Source of the DNA: Arabidopsis thaliana
Lineage: Eukaryota; Streptophyta; Magnoliopsida; Brassicales; Brassicaceae
Direction: 5' to 3'
DNA: 64,000 nucleotides
NCBI RefSeq assembly: GCF_000001735.4
Contig: NC_003074.8
Location: 23,133,261 to 23,197,260 of the forward strand
This document shows, in pieces, positions 48,381 through 60,100 of the stretch. The translations under genes and the position numbers were made by a program. A model generated the notes under the pieces. The model was not told the DNA's origin, did no database searches, and saw nothing but the letters and a program-made list of their open reading frames with translations. The stretch's first letter is position 1; every line of letters starts with the position of its first letter.

Positions 48381-49294
48381 TTATACAGAGTACAAAATAG
48401 TGTCATAAAACCCAAGTAAATTAGAGAATTGATTAGGGAATATATATGTAAGCAGAGTTACTAATAAAACACCTTCTGGGATAAAAGAGAAGAAGGTATT
48501 ATCAGCGAAACTCGCAGCTTTAGTTTAGGCCTCACATGAATCAGATAAGTACTTCATCAAACTTAGCTGGGATTAAGAAAGGCCCTTCCATCTCTCTAAT
48601 TTCTCTTCTCTATTTGAAAACAACTTTTAAACTATGAATCAAACTGCGAGCCTTAAACATTCTCTAAGCATATGAGAAAACAAAGACGAAGAACCCTAAT
48701 TCTAAGATCCAACATAAGAAAATAAACAAAAACCGAAGAGAAAAATATATCGCCGAATATATATAACAAATCTCCGATCATTAGTCAATCGCCGCTTGAG
48801 CTTGGATTTGAGGCAAAGACAAATATATAGGATTTGCTTTTTTCATCATTAGGGTTTCCAGTTTTCAATGTTTTGGGCTTATATTATCGGGCCTTTAGGT
48901 TTAATTGGCCCATTAGTTGAAACTATACACGGATGGTTTTCTTACTTTCTAATTGCTACAAACAACAGACTAATCTGTTTTTACATATTTAATGGTTCAG
49001 ATGTCATCAAAGATTATCTGTCCAAATATTTATATTATAAGATACATTTTAATATTTAATTATGATTTAGTAGAGCGGCCGATCCGTTTTGATATGTTTA
49101 GAACTAAAAATTGAAATATACTAAAATCAAAATTGGCAAACATTTGAACGAGTCTCATTTATATGTCCTCTGACCATATTATTTAATGGGCCTATCACAT
49201 TTCCCGAGCCCAGATAACGTCTTTTCAGTTCTCCTATCCTTTTGGTCAGCTTGTGCATGGTTGTTACTTGTTAATGATGGCCAACATGTTTTTG

Positions 49295-49311
49295 ATCGTG
49301 CATTACACTTA
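49295..49311 (-). promoter_or_regulatory. Root hair-specific cis-element (RHE) upstream of PRP3
   Basis: Read on the minus strand the site is TAAGTGTAATGCACGAT, which satisfies every position of the published consensus WHHDTGNNNNKCACGWH. It lies about 207-223 bases upstream of the PRP3 ATG. RHE is bound by RSL-class bHLH factors and drives root-hair genes, and PRP3 is known to be expressed in root hairs. The match is direct; activity is inferred. Confidence 0.7.
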
Positions 49312-49413
49312 GGTATGAGAATCTCAAACATACATGATTATCATCAATTACTCACTTTTAAGATAACGTTTCTTTATTTCATATTCAAATTTTTAATACC
49401 CCAAACATTTTCT

Positions 49414-49420
49414 TATAAAG
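49414..49420 (+). promoter_or_regulatory. TATA box of PRP3
   Basis: TATAAAG lies 104 bases before the ATG at 49518, a normal core-promoter position. Confidence 0.55.
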
Positions 49421-49517
49421 CCCCATTTGGTGAAATCGTTTTCCTCATCACAATTTAAATACAAAGAACACAACAAACGAACTAGCTTAAGGCAATATAC
49501 AAGCCAAGCGCTCAGCA

Positions 49518-50559
49518 ATGGCGATCACACGCTCCTCCTTGGCCATTTGCCTCATCCTCTCTTTGGTTACCATAACCACCGCCGATTACTACTCTCCCTC
49601 ATCTCCTCCGGTTTACAAATCACCGGAACACAAACCCACGCTCCCGTCTCCGGTTTACACTCCACCCGTTTACAAGCCTACCCTCTCCCCTCCAGTCTAC
49701 ACTAAGCCAACTATCCCACCTCCGGTTTACACCCCACCGGTTTACAAGCATACACCCTCACCTCCGGTTTACACTAAGCCAACTATCCCACCCCCAGTGT
49801 ACACCCCACCCGTTTACAAGCCAACTCTCTCACCTCCGGTTTACACTAAACCCACTATCCCACCTCCCGTTTACACCCCACCGGTTTACAAGCCAACTCC
49901 GGTTTACACTAAGCCAACAATCCCACCTCCGGTTTACACTCCACCGGTTTACAAGCCTACTCCCTCTCCCCCGGTCTACAAAAAGTCTCCAAGCTATTCG
50001 TCTCCTCCTCCTCCATACGTACCAAAACCAACCTACACTCCAACCACCAAGCCATACGTCCCAGAGATTCTTAAGGCCGTTGATGGCATCATTCTATGCA
50101 AAAACGGCTACGAAACCTACCCTATTCTAGGTATATATACATACTTAACTAAGCCTCCCTGATTAAATAAATTTATTATAACAACAGCATTGCTAATTTA
50201 TAAAACTTTTGGTTTATTAAATTCATGTAGGAGCAAAGATACAGATTGTGTGTTCCGACCCAGCATCATACGGTAAAAGCAACACCGAGGTTGTGATCTA
50301 CAGTAATCCAACTGACTCTAAGGGATACTTCCACTTGTCGTTGACCAGTATTAAGGATCTAGCTTACTGTCGTGTCAAGCTCTACTTATCTCCGGTCGAG
50401 ACTTGCAAGAACCCGACCAATGTTAACAAGGGTCTCACAGGAGTTCCCTTGGCGTTGTACGGATACCGTTTCTACCCGGACAAGAACTTGGAGCTCTTTA
50501 GCGTCGGACCTTTCTACTACACTGGTCCCAAGGCTGCCCCCGCCACTCCCAAATACTGA
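49518..50559 (+). CDS. PRP3: PRP3, proline-rich cell wall protein of root hairs
   Basis: Two exons, 49518-50130 and 50231-50559, give 313 residues. Residues 1-22 are a signal peptide. Residues about 25-180 are proline-rich with repeated PPVYTPPVYKP and PPVYTKPTIP units. Residues about 195-305 form a Cys-containing globular region of the Ole e 1-like type (ICLNGY-like start IILCKNGYETYPILGAKIQIVCSD, ending in FYPDKNLELFSVGPFYYTG). The protein is secreted and likely cross-linked in the wall through Tyr and Lys of the VYK motifs; prolines are probably hydroxylated. A. thaliana PRP1 and PRP3 share this architecture and are linked to root hairs. The single intron separates the repeat exon from most of the globular domain. 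Length and order match At3g62680. Confidence 0.95.
49677..49955 (+). repeat. 72-bp coding tandem repeats in PRP3
   Basis: Residues 54-146 consist of three 24-residue units (of the type PTLSPPVYTKPTIPPPVYTP followed by PVYK) plus one 21-residue unit that lacks SPP. Nucleotide copies are very similar, so the array is expected to vary in unit number between accessions. Confidence 0.9.
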
Positions 50560-52568
50560 TCGTGATGATCATATTATGATGATGATGATTATGATTTTGC
50601 ATGCATTATATAAGAGGTCACTTTAATCAATTTATTATTTGGAATTTTTTCCCTTGAAAATGTTCTTTTGTTTGTTTGTTCCGATTTCATTTGATTCCAA
50701 TGCAATCTATCCTTTTGGTTATGCTTTTCATTTCATATAATAAAATTGCAAGAGTAAATTCTTTTTTTTTTTTTTTGTTTATGCGACTACTTTTATATGA
50801 GAAATTTAATTTAACGAGTATTATTTGTATGAATGATAAAAAAAATAATTTTAATTTATTGCCATTGCGTCAACACGAGTCTACTAAACACATAAACAGC
50901 GATTTTTCTAGCTTTTAAAACCGATAAACAATAGTTTACGAGTTTAATGCTCTAGGCATTTACCACAGATGGATTGCACGATATATTTTGATTTTTTTTT
51001 TGTTTCCTTCTGAATGTGTAAAAAAAACATATGAGATGTTACATGAACAACAACTTAAAAGAATCTTCTCAGCCAACGAAAGCCTTCTATCTAATGAGGA
51101 CCTAAACAAAAGCCAAAACAACTCTTTATCTTTCAAAAACAAAGCTGCGAGAAAACGAGAAATGAATCAGGTTTAGTTTTAATCGTGCAACCAAATCTCG
51201 CTCTTGCATATTACGGCATATATAGCGACAAAATTATTATTTTTGTATCGCCTTGTCAAATTCATTGCTGCAATACATAAATCATCGTGCACCAGGATCT
51301 TGCTGCACCATTATTCTAAGGTTAATTTACCTAGCAATTTGACTTTGTCTTCTTATTTTTATTTATTAAATCAGATTTTATCAGAATCTAATCTTTACAT
51401 ATCTAACTCAAACCGGATCACTTGGCTAGTTGGCTCCACTCCTGAAATTGGTAAGTTTTTGAATATCGAATTAGTTCTAATGATGTGAATGATGTTTTCC
51501 TTTGTCCTTTTTAAGCTTTAACAAGAGTATGGGTTATAGAAGAAAGAAGAGAGTCAAATATGTGATCAGATTTTTCCTTTTTGGTCGACATGTTATATCA
51601 TTACATATATGTATTGGTAATTTGTCCCCACAAATCAATTTGAAAATTGGAGACATGTGCTCAAGAAATAGCTTTTTAATTAACTTAAAGTCGCCTCGTC
51701 GTTATACTTTGTTTACTAAGAAATGAATCAGATTCCACTTTCTTTACCCATGCACACCGCACGCGAGTCGGTCGGATGGTCCCTCTTAGACTGTTTGAGT
51801 CCATGTCACTTTGTGTACGTGTCACTGAGTCAAAACTCCATCCTACTCCTACCTAATACCACAATTGTGGTATATTGACATATCAATTAAGTTCTAAAAG
51901 TTGCTTGAGTCGTGTTTGTGTAACTTGTAAGTAACCACTATAGCCAAAAAACAATTAAGTAAAATCCTCAGCAATTTTAAAGGATTTGCATTGTGTATCC
52001 ATTTTCTCATAATACGATTATACAATATACATGCATGCCCTGAGAGTTTTACAATTTGAAACAACATTTGACCAAAACTAGTAGATGGATTAAACTTTAC
52101 AAATCGATACACTAGCATTTAAGGCTAACATTCGGTTAAATTAATAATAATGAATAATATTTTAATTTTAATTACAGAAGTAAGATAAAATCTTGATCAA
52201 ATTACATTCACTTATTTTAATTAAATTTTAAGAGAAGAAGAAGGAAAAAAAACAAAGAAAATCGTTTTGGTGGGAGAGCTTCGCTTAGCGATTTGCTCCA
52301 CTCTCCACTGAACGACGCCGTCTGCTTCTTCTTCATCAAACGGCTCCGTTACTTTAGATATCACTTCCGTTCATTTTTCCCAAACGGTGTCTTTTTGTAA
52401 AGCAAACGTCCCAGTGATTGCCATGTGGATCCCCAAAAACGCCACGTGTCGTCTTCCATGCCAGTAATACGATTCTGCCCGCTGCGTCATATTACCGGAT
52501 CTTCAGAATCCGAATTATTATGCCCACCCATTTACCGGGTCGGATTCAGTCACTATCCAATTATGTGA
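50560..52568. other. Convergent spacer between PRP3 and ATL5
   Basis: 3' flanks of two genes. A (GAT)n run follows the PRP3 stop. Otherwise AT-rich with T-runs; the open frames seen are short and lack domain features. Confidence 0.5.
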
Positions 52569-53342
52569 TCAAATAATCCATAGCCTTTTCAACGAAGCCC
52601 GACGATTCGACCCGTTATCTGCGGGTAGATCCGAATTAGAATCTTGAAATTCCCTGGGAATCTCCACAATGATACCGACTAAATCAATCGGTTCTCTCTC
52701 ACAAGCTTCCATCGGAAACCTCACCGGCGAACCAGAGGAGGAAGACGGCGTCGAGGATTCGGATTCGTCCGATGAAGAGGAACTTCCGGCTTCGGTATCC
52801 TCAATTGGTTTAACCGATGGAAACACAGCAGCAACCGGTTCGGGTTCGGTAACCGGCTGTGCGGGTTGAACCGGAGCTCTACAAAGAGGACAACTTGATC
52901 TGGACCGGAACCACGTGTCTATACAATCGACATGGAACACGTGGCCGCATTTGGGAAGGACACGTCCTTCGTCGTCTTCTTCGAATTCCGACAAGCAAAC
53001 AGAGCATTCCTCAAGCGGAGATTCATGGGTTTTAACGGAGTAGACGAAGATAGGGATCTTCTCGAGCACCGTCGGATCAAGAGGAGAGAGGGAGGATGAT
53101 GATTGGGTGGGGTCTCTAGCGGCGGCGAGTGATCGGAGGTGAGCACTGATACGGCGGCGAATACGGCGGTTTTGACGGCGGAATAACCATCTAGCGTAGC
53201 TGTGGAAACAGAGGATTAAAATGACGGCGACGAAGAGGATGATGACGGAAGCAAGCATGATTTTGCCGTTTAGAGAGTAACGTGACGATCCATGGTTCAT
53301 GTTTCCCCATAAAGTCTTGCTACTGTCAAACAGGTTTCCCAT
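52569..53342 (-). CDS. ATL5: ATL5, membrane-anchored RING-H2 E3 ubiquitin ligase
   Basis: Single exon of 257 residues, ATG at 53340-53342. Residues about 28-48 are one transmembrane helix, followed by a basic stretch ([16 protein letters not shown]). A GLD-like region ([15 protein letters not shown]) precedes the RING-H2 finger at about 112-153: CSVC, then C-G-H, H, C and a final CPLC, with the ATL-typical Pro two residues before the third Cys and the Trp after the sixth ligand. The C-terminal third is Ser/Glu/Pro-rich. ATL proteins recruit E2 enzymes and ubiquitinate substrates at membranes; substrates of this member are not evident. Length and locus order match At3g62690. Confidence 0.94.
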   Translation of the reverse strand: MGNLFDSSKTLWGNMNHGSSRYSLNGKIMLASVIILFVAVILILCFHSYARWLFRRQNRRIRRRISAHLRSLAAARDPTQSSSSLSPLDPTVLEKIPIFVYSVKTHESPLEECSVCLSEFEEDDEGRVLPKCGHVFHVDCIDTWFRSRSSCPLCRAPVQPAQPVTEPEPVAAVFPSVKPIEDTEAGSSSSSDESESSTPSSSSGSPVRFPMEACEREPIDLVGIIVEIPREFQDSNSDLPADNGSNRRASLKRLWII

Positions 53343-53479
53343 TGTTTTGAAGATAGATAGAGAAAGTGAAGGTTTTAGAGAGAGAATGAAGTGAGTGGGT
53401 GAAACGATGAAGAAGAAGCAAACGAGAGAGAGAGTGGGAAGTTTCTAATGTGGTATAATTCTGTGGGTTTGAATCTCTT

Positions 53480-53487
53480 TATTTATA
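53480..53487 (-). promoter_or_regulatory. TATA box of ATL5
   Basis: On the minus strand the sequence reads TATAAATA, about 138-145 bases upstream of the ATL5 ATG. Confidence 0.6.
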
Positions 53488-55856
53488 GACAAATACTATA
53501 TGAATTATTGGCTTCTCTTTATTTTATTTATTTTCATCTTCTTTCTATTTGTTTTTATTGTTGATTGTTAACGTTTATACGAGTTTTATATATTGCTAGC
53601 TAAGAGGGAAAAATTATCACAAAGAAAATATAATATTTTCAAAAGTGATTAAAGCTTTTGCGACCTTTTTTTTTTTTTGTTTTTTTGTTTTGTGTTTTCA
53701 TAGAACATATATTCGTCTAATAAGTACTCTCTTTTTTGTTTTTGTCAAATGTCTAATAGCTACTTTATACTTGAGCTTTAAACCCACTTGTAGATGTGAG
53801 TTCTAATAAATATCGTGGAGACATTACTTTTGCGCAAGTCTTTGACCGTAGTTTACTTTATTAGTTTTAACATCTTGCTCACCGAATCTTTATTTTTTTG
53901 CTAATATTTGTTCAACCGATTTTTTTTCAAGGCATATCAGACGTATAAAAAATACTGCCAATTTTCAAACCATCATTCTACTAAAATTCGAAGTATATAA
54001 AAAAAACACCTAAAACGATCATATGCAGTTTACCAAAAAAAAATAAAACGATCTTTTGCATGTTTGCTAGAGCACATCGGTAGATTATCTCATGCATGTC
54101 TTTACACTGTTTATTTAAGAAATTCATAAATATTATTGAGCAAATAACATACGTTGAAAATCTAAAAAAAGAGAGAAGTAGCAAGATGGAATAAACACAC
54201 TAATAGTATAGGCGAAGAAATGCATGGTCCAAACCAATTGAAACGAAACTGAAAAATGCATAACTAAATAAACCGAAACGAATAAAATCTAGTAAGGAAT
54301 AGCTTTTGGATCTCCATGAGTCATGGGACTCCTCAAGCGTGGTCTTTCAAAAGTTTTTTTTTTTTTTTTTGCTTAAATGCTAAGAGAAAGACTGTCCCTA
54401 TCTGGCGGCTCTTTATTTCTTTCTTCTTCTTCTTTTTTTTTTTTTGCTTTATTTCTTTCTTTCTTTTTGAGTTTTTTCTATATTTTTTTTGGGTTTAATT
54501 TCCGTCAACTATAACTTTATTTGGGGAAGTCTTTTTCAGAAAATGTCTTTAAGACCGTTTTACACATCAGAAACCTACTAATTTTTTTGTCGTGAAGAGG
54601 ATTTTTAAATGACCCGTCCTTGCTAACGACCTTTGATGCCTTCACCTTTTTTTGTGTCTTGTTTCTACTTTAAATAACATTGGAATTCTTCTCTCTTTTT
54701 CCCGTTCCTATTTCCACTTTCCTTCATTTTCAATAACACTATAACAATTTATTATTAATTTTTATAATGATAAATAACATATCTTTTGGAAAACTGAATA
54801 AAATATCTAAGAACTTCGTAGGCCAAAATGATTAGAAGATACCCCAACACGAATATTCCAATTTAACCTTACTTAACGGTGGTCCATTTTTGTAGACAAA
54901 TTAATAATAACAAAATCTTGTATATAGAGGCTAGAGATTCACGTAGTATTCGATTGCACAAGTCACAGCTAATGTTGAAAAAAAAAAAAGGTCATAGCTA
55001 ACGAACCCTCACATGCTTCTAACTATGTAACACACTAACACATATATTAATATCTTGACTATCGTAATAATTTTTATTTTACTTTTGACATATAAATAAC
55101 ACACGAAGATAAAACAATAAACAACTATTTCAACCTGTTTCGGTTGTGATATTCGGTTAATTATAATACAAAAAAATGGATTGTAAATTCTTTTACTAAT
55201 TGATTTAGCTAGGGAAAAAGAGTGTATAATTAGACTTGTTTCTACGTTGAGAAATTATATTTAATCTTGTTGGTCAGTGAAAAGTTAATTTTATGATAAG
55301 GTCGGCCATTGGTCAAAACATTTTACAACTTGAGAGAAAAACTCAAAAGGCTACATAAACCCATGTGCCGTGCTCGTGCGGGTTAACATGAATATCATAC
55401 TTTATATAGGTCTGATGATAGTTACTCGTCTTCTACTTTTATTTCAGTACAGTGCAACTTTCTTATTTCCTAGACACACACTATATTATATATATTTCTA
55501 AATTATCATAAAGTACTTAAAAATTGAATTCGAATATCAATATGCAATACAGATTATCACCTTTTATATAAAAAGAAATACCATTGACAGGTTTATCCAC
55601 CAAAATTGTATTAAAGCTGGGAGGTTTCTTAATAGTCAAGAAAAAGAGAAAGAAATAAAAAGACACATTTGAAAAAGAGTTAGAACGAAAAATGGATAAT
55701 TCCGAAAAAGTAAAATGGATTCATAAGTAAAAAAACTAAAAACATAAAATTGATTAAGAGATTGTATTTCACAACGTTTAGAATACTGCTAGCTAGGCGC
55801 ACAATAAGTGTTAGAATGGTGTTTAGCGTGTAAGCTGATTAATCGTCGCTTCAAAA

Positions 55857-55872
55857 TGCATGCATGCATGCA
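55857..55872. repeat. (TGCA)n run of overlapping RY-type motifs
   Basis: ATGCATGCATGCATGCAT is a self-complementary run that contains several overlapping CATGCA motifs, the core of the RY element bound by B3 factors such as ABI3 and FUS3. It lies about 2.5 kb upstream of ATL5 and 1.3 kb downstream of ABCC14. Confidence 0.8.
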
Positions 55873-57167
55873 TATTATTAGTTCGTGATTTCTCTATATT
55901 CAATGTTTTTGTTTAATTCAAAATGGCTAAACTTTAAGAAGCTCTGATATTTTACAATCAACGGAACCGTGTGAAAGTCGTAAATAAATGATGTAACAGC
56001 CAGTGAAGTTACACTTCGCTAGAAGTCGTGGCCAGCTCATTCATCTCCCTTTTTCAAATTGCTTTTTTTTTATTTTTCAACTTTAACTTTTTCAGTCTTT
56101 TTTTTTGGGATTTTTTTTGTTTTTATTTTTCATTTTTAAAATGTGAAAATAATTAATAAATTGGAAAATCAATAATAAACACTTACCTGCTTTTAAGCAA
56201 ACAGAAAGGCAAAGCGATACCAATAGAAAATTACATGATGAAATCAATAATAAACTTTTAGCTTCTTCAGAGAATGTTCTTTAAATTTGTATTCGGTTTT
56301 GGTTACAGTTTGGTGAAATAATGGACAAAAAAACAGTTTATTTCTTTTATATGTTCCGATAGCGTCATGCACGTAATCGCCGCAGTGATCCAAATTTAAA
56401 TCCCGTGACCTAACAAACAAGCCGTGAGGAAAAAGGAAAGAGTAACTTGTGTGTGTGGATCAATAAAATCTATCGATAGTGAAACCACAAAAGATTAATT
56501 ATAAGTATATTTGATCTAATCCAAAACCGGATAATGTGCAGAAAAAGAAAAGCGTTAAAAAATAGAAATGATACTTGTTAACATCGTTTTATTTCGTCGG
56601 AATGTTCAGTACGGAATCTCTGCCGACCAAAATTGAGCTCCTTTCTATGTATTTTCAGAATCTTTTCTCAAGATTCTGATTGAATCAACACTGACTACAT
56701 TATGACCAGTCGTAAGTCTCGTATATCTAAATCGAATCAACTCTAGTTACATTTTTTCCTAATGTTCGAATTGCTCATCTTTGGCTTACGGTTTATGTTC
56801 TAGAGTCTAGATTGGTCGACATATTTTCGAAAGATAGTTAAGTCTTTTAGTTTCATACATGAAGTATGTTGGTTTCATATACCTGTATAATTAATTTTCC
56901 TGGTATTTAGGGTTTAAAACTAAATTAATCCAAATATCGAGCAGAGAGTTTTAAAAGACTTTTTTTAACCAAAAAATCAAAGCATTCGGAAGAACAATAG
57001 AGCATTGCCAAAGGAATCTTGTGATTATTGAAATCTTATTAAATCTACATAAACCGTCAATTCTCAACTAAATTATAAAGACAAGGTGTTTTCATATTCA
57101 TATTAGTTGAGTCAACAAAGTTGACTACTAAGAAAAGAAACGAAAAGCAAAAAAAAAAGAAGTGGTC

Positions 57168-60100
57168 TCATATTCCGGCAGATCGGAGAGCATACTCTTG
57201 AACCAATGCAGCAAACAACGACTGTCTCTCCAGTAAACGGACTGGACTATCATACTCTTTCGCTTTACCTGCAGATTTCACAAACCGTTACAAACTCCAC
57301 TAATCAACCAAAAAGGTAAACAACTTGTATGTTCTGTTTTGTTACCTGCGTCTATGACAAGAACGCGATCACAGTCCATAACTGTTGGAATCCTATGAGC
57401 AATGCTGATAATGGTACAGTCCGAGAAATCCTCCCTGATGATCTTTTGGATCATAGCATCAGTCTGCGAATCAACCGACGCAGTTGCTTCGTCTAGAAAC
57501 AGAATCCTGCTTCGTTTCAGCATAACCCTTCCTAAACACAGTAATTGTCTTTGACCAACACTCCAGTTCTCGCCATTATCCGCCACTGTGGCAAATATTC
57601 ACCAATGTTAATGATCATCTCAAGTAACATCTGTGAATTAAGTTTCAAAACAAGTAACTTTTAACTCACCGAGAGAGTCGAGCTTCTCGGGCTTGGAAGC
57701 AACAACATCCTTAAGTTGACATCGCTCGAGACTCTATAAACCAAAGAAATAACAGAACAAATTTTATAAAATGTTGGATCAAGAATCGAATAAAAAAGGT
57801 TTAATCTTTTAAACCTCTAACCTTCCAGATTTCTTCATCAGAGTATTTCTCTGTTGGATCAATGTTACTCCTTACGGTTCCTTCGAAGAGAACAGGTTCT
57901 TGAGGAATGATACCGAATCTTGACCTTAGATCATGAAGTCCTAAAGTGCAGATATCGATTCCGTCGATGATTATCTTCCCACCAGATGGCTCCACAAGTC
58001 TAAACAAAACCTGAATCAAAGTCGACTTGCCGCTTCCTGTTCTGCCAACTACACCAATCTTCTCTCCTCCTTTGATGTCTATTGTAAGTCCCTTGAGCAC
58101 AAGAGGCGTGTTTGGTCTATATCGTACCTTGACATCTTCGAGACGTATGTTACCTTTGTATGGCCAATTTGGAGGTGGACGGCTCTCTTTGATCTCCCAT
58201 TTCGCTTCCGCGGGAATGTCAGTGAACTGTTTGATTCTCTCAACAGAAACCATCTTGTTCTCAATGAAACAGCTTAGATATATTGCCCAAAACAGAACAC
58301 CGTTCAGCGATAGTCCGTAAGAAAGTGATAGCCCAACATTCTCTGCATTGAATCCCAAGAAAAAATCATCACAAGGAAAACTAATGTTGTGCTATAAAAC
58401 AAGCTTAGTCACTCTTCTTCATACCTGGTTTGATAATGTTGCTTGGTAACATGACCATGAACAGAGCCGAGATGCAGAGTACCCAGCTCCCAATCAGCTC
58501 TAACCGAAACCCGAGCCATTCGTTTGAACCATTGTTGTGGAAGTCCATCCTGAGATTGGCGTTCACTCGCTTCACATTCTCTTGCCTAAACATTGGCTGT
58601 TTCTTGAAAGCTCTGATTGTCATCACTCCGGCTATGCTCTCGGAGAAATGGTGGATTACTGGAGCCTTGGTGATTGAGTCAAGACGAGTTAGTTCCCGAG
58701 ATGATGCGAGGTAATATCCCTGTTGGATCCAAAAACTCAATCAGATGAAGAAAACAGTAGAAACAGCAGAATGATATAATCTCTTTTAATAATATAATCA
58801 GAAACAAATAATATAATCTCTTTTAGCCACTTACCCGGTACCAAATGTTAAGCCATCCAAGCGGAATTATGAAGAAAACAGTAGGCCAAGCGTATTGACA
58901 TGTTACTATGAAGATGCTGAGAAGAGTAGTATACATTGTGGCCACTAGTCCTATCATGAACGGGATAAAGATATCCACATTGGTCTGATCAGTAGATGCC
59001 TGCAAAAACATATTATAGAGATTACTATCTTTAAGTTGAAATCTCCCTGGTTTTCTAGATTTTAAATGGAGAAAGTTATCTACTAACCCGACTGAGAATT
59101 CTTCCCGATGGCGTGGTGTCGAAGAATGACATTGGTGCATGCACGAGACTGTTGAGAATCTGTTTGAAGAAGATCTGAGCAGTCTTGAGGCCTAAGTGAG
59201 TGACATAAAATGCCCGGAGGCACACAAGAACAATAGAAACAGCAGCGATAATGACATAGACGCGGATGAAGACTGTAGCGTCGAATGAAACCTCGTTTTT
59301 GGCTGATGTTTCATAGGCAAGCCAATAATCGCTGGCCATTAAAGAGGCTTGCCAAGCCACAGAGAAGAAGACAACAAGTATCATTCCCCACCAGCCATAA
59401 GCTTCTGTTGAGTAGAGTTTGTAAACTTGAAAGCTCACTTGTCCTACTTCTCTTTCTTCTTCTTTGATCAGTCTTGATCCATCTTCTGGTATGTTGGAGC
59501 CGAGAAACGACTTGATGCTTTCATCGTTTAGCTCGCTTAAACGAGGAGACTCCATCGAAGTAGTTCTAAGTACTCTTGGAGACTCCATTGAAGTAGTTCT
59601 ATGTACTTTTGGTGATTTTGGTTGACGGGGAGACTCTATTGAAATACTTCTCTGTGTTATTGGTGATGCCATTGGCACATTTGCTGCAGTGGCTGATGCC
59701 GAGCCAGCTTCAACTAGCTCCATTGATGTCTCGTGCGCTGCTACCAATTCCCCAAAGTCTAACCCCGAGCTCACTAATTCGTCGTATTTTCCTGACTGCA
59801 CAATCATTCCATCTCGCATAACCTGTAAAATGGAACCACTCATTAGCAAACCACTCAACAAGTTTTAATCTTTACTTCCATCTAACCGTACCAAGATGCG
59901 ATCAACGTTGTGAAGGAAGTCTACTTGATGAGTTACTAGCAAGATAGTCTTTCCTTTTAATGCTCCCCTTACACATTTCTGCAGAAACATAATCACAAAG
60001 AAACAAGATTCAGCTTTTGACTTTGATGAACTTAACTGATAATTTAAGTGCTCACCTTGAATATGTCTGAACCGGTATGAGCATCCACCGCGCTAAAGAC

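Larger units (their letters stand above)
48381..49517. other. PRP3 upstream region
   Basis: AT-rich upstream DNA with the PRP3 promoter at the right end, including a root-hair element at 49295-49311 and a TATA box at 49414-49420. Confidence 0.5.
53343..57167. other. Intergenic region between ATL5 and ABCC14 (3.8 kb)
   Basis: The left end is the ATL5 promoter (TATA at 53480-53487). The rest is AT-rich with many T-runs (53,667-53,690, 54,353-54,370, 54,430-54,445). A TGCA repeat lies at 55,857-55,872. No coding region was recognised. Confidence 0.5.
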
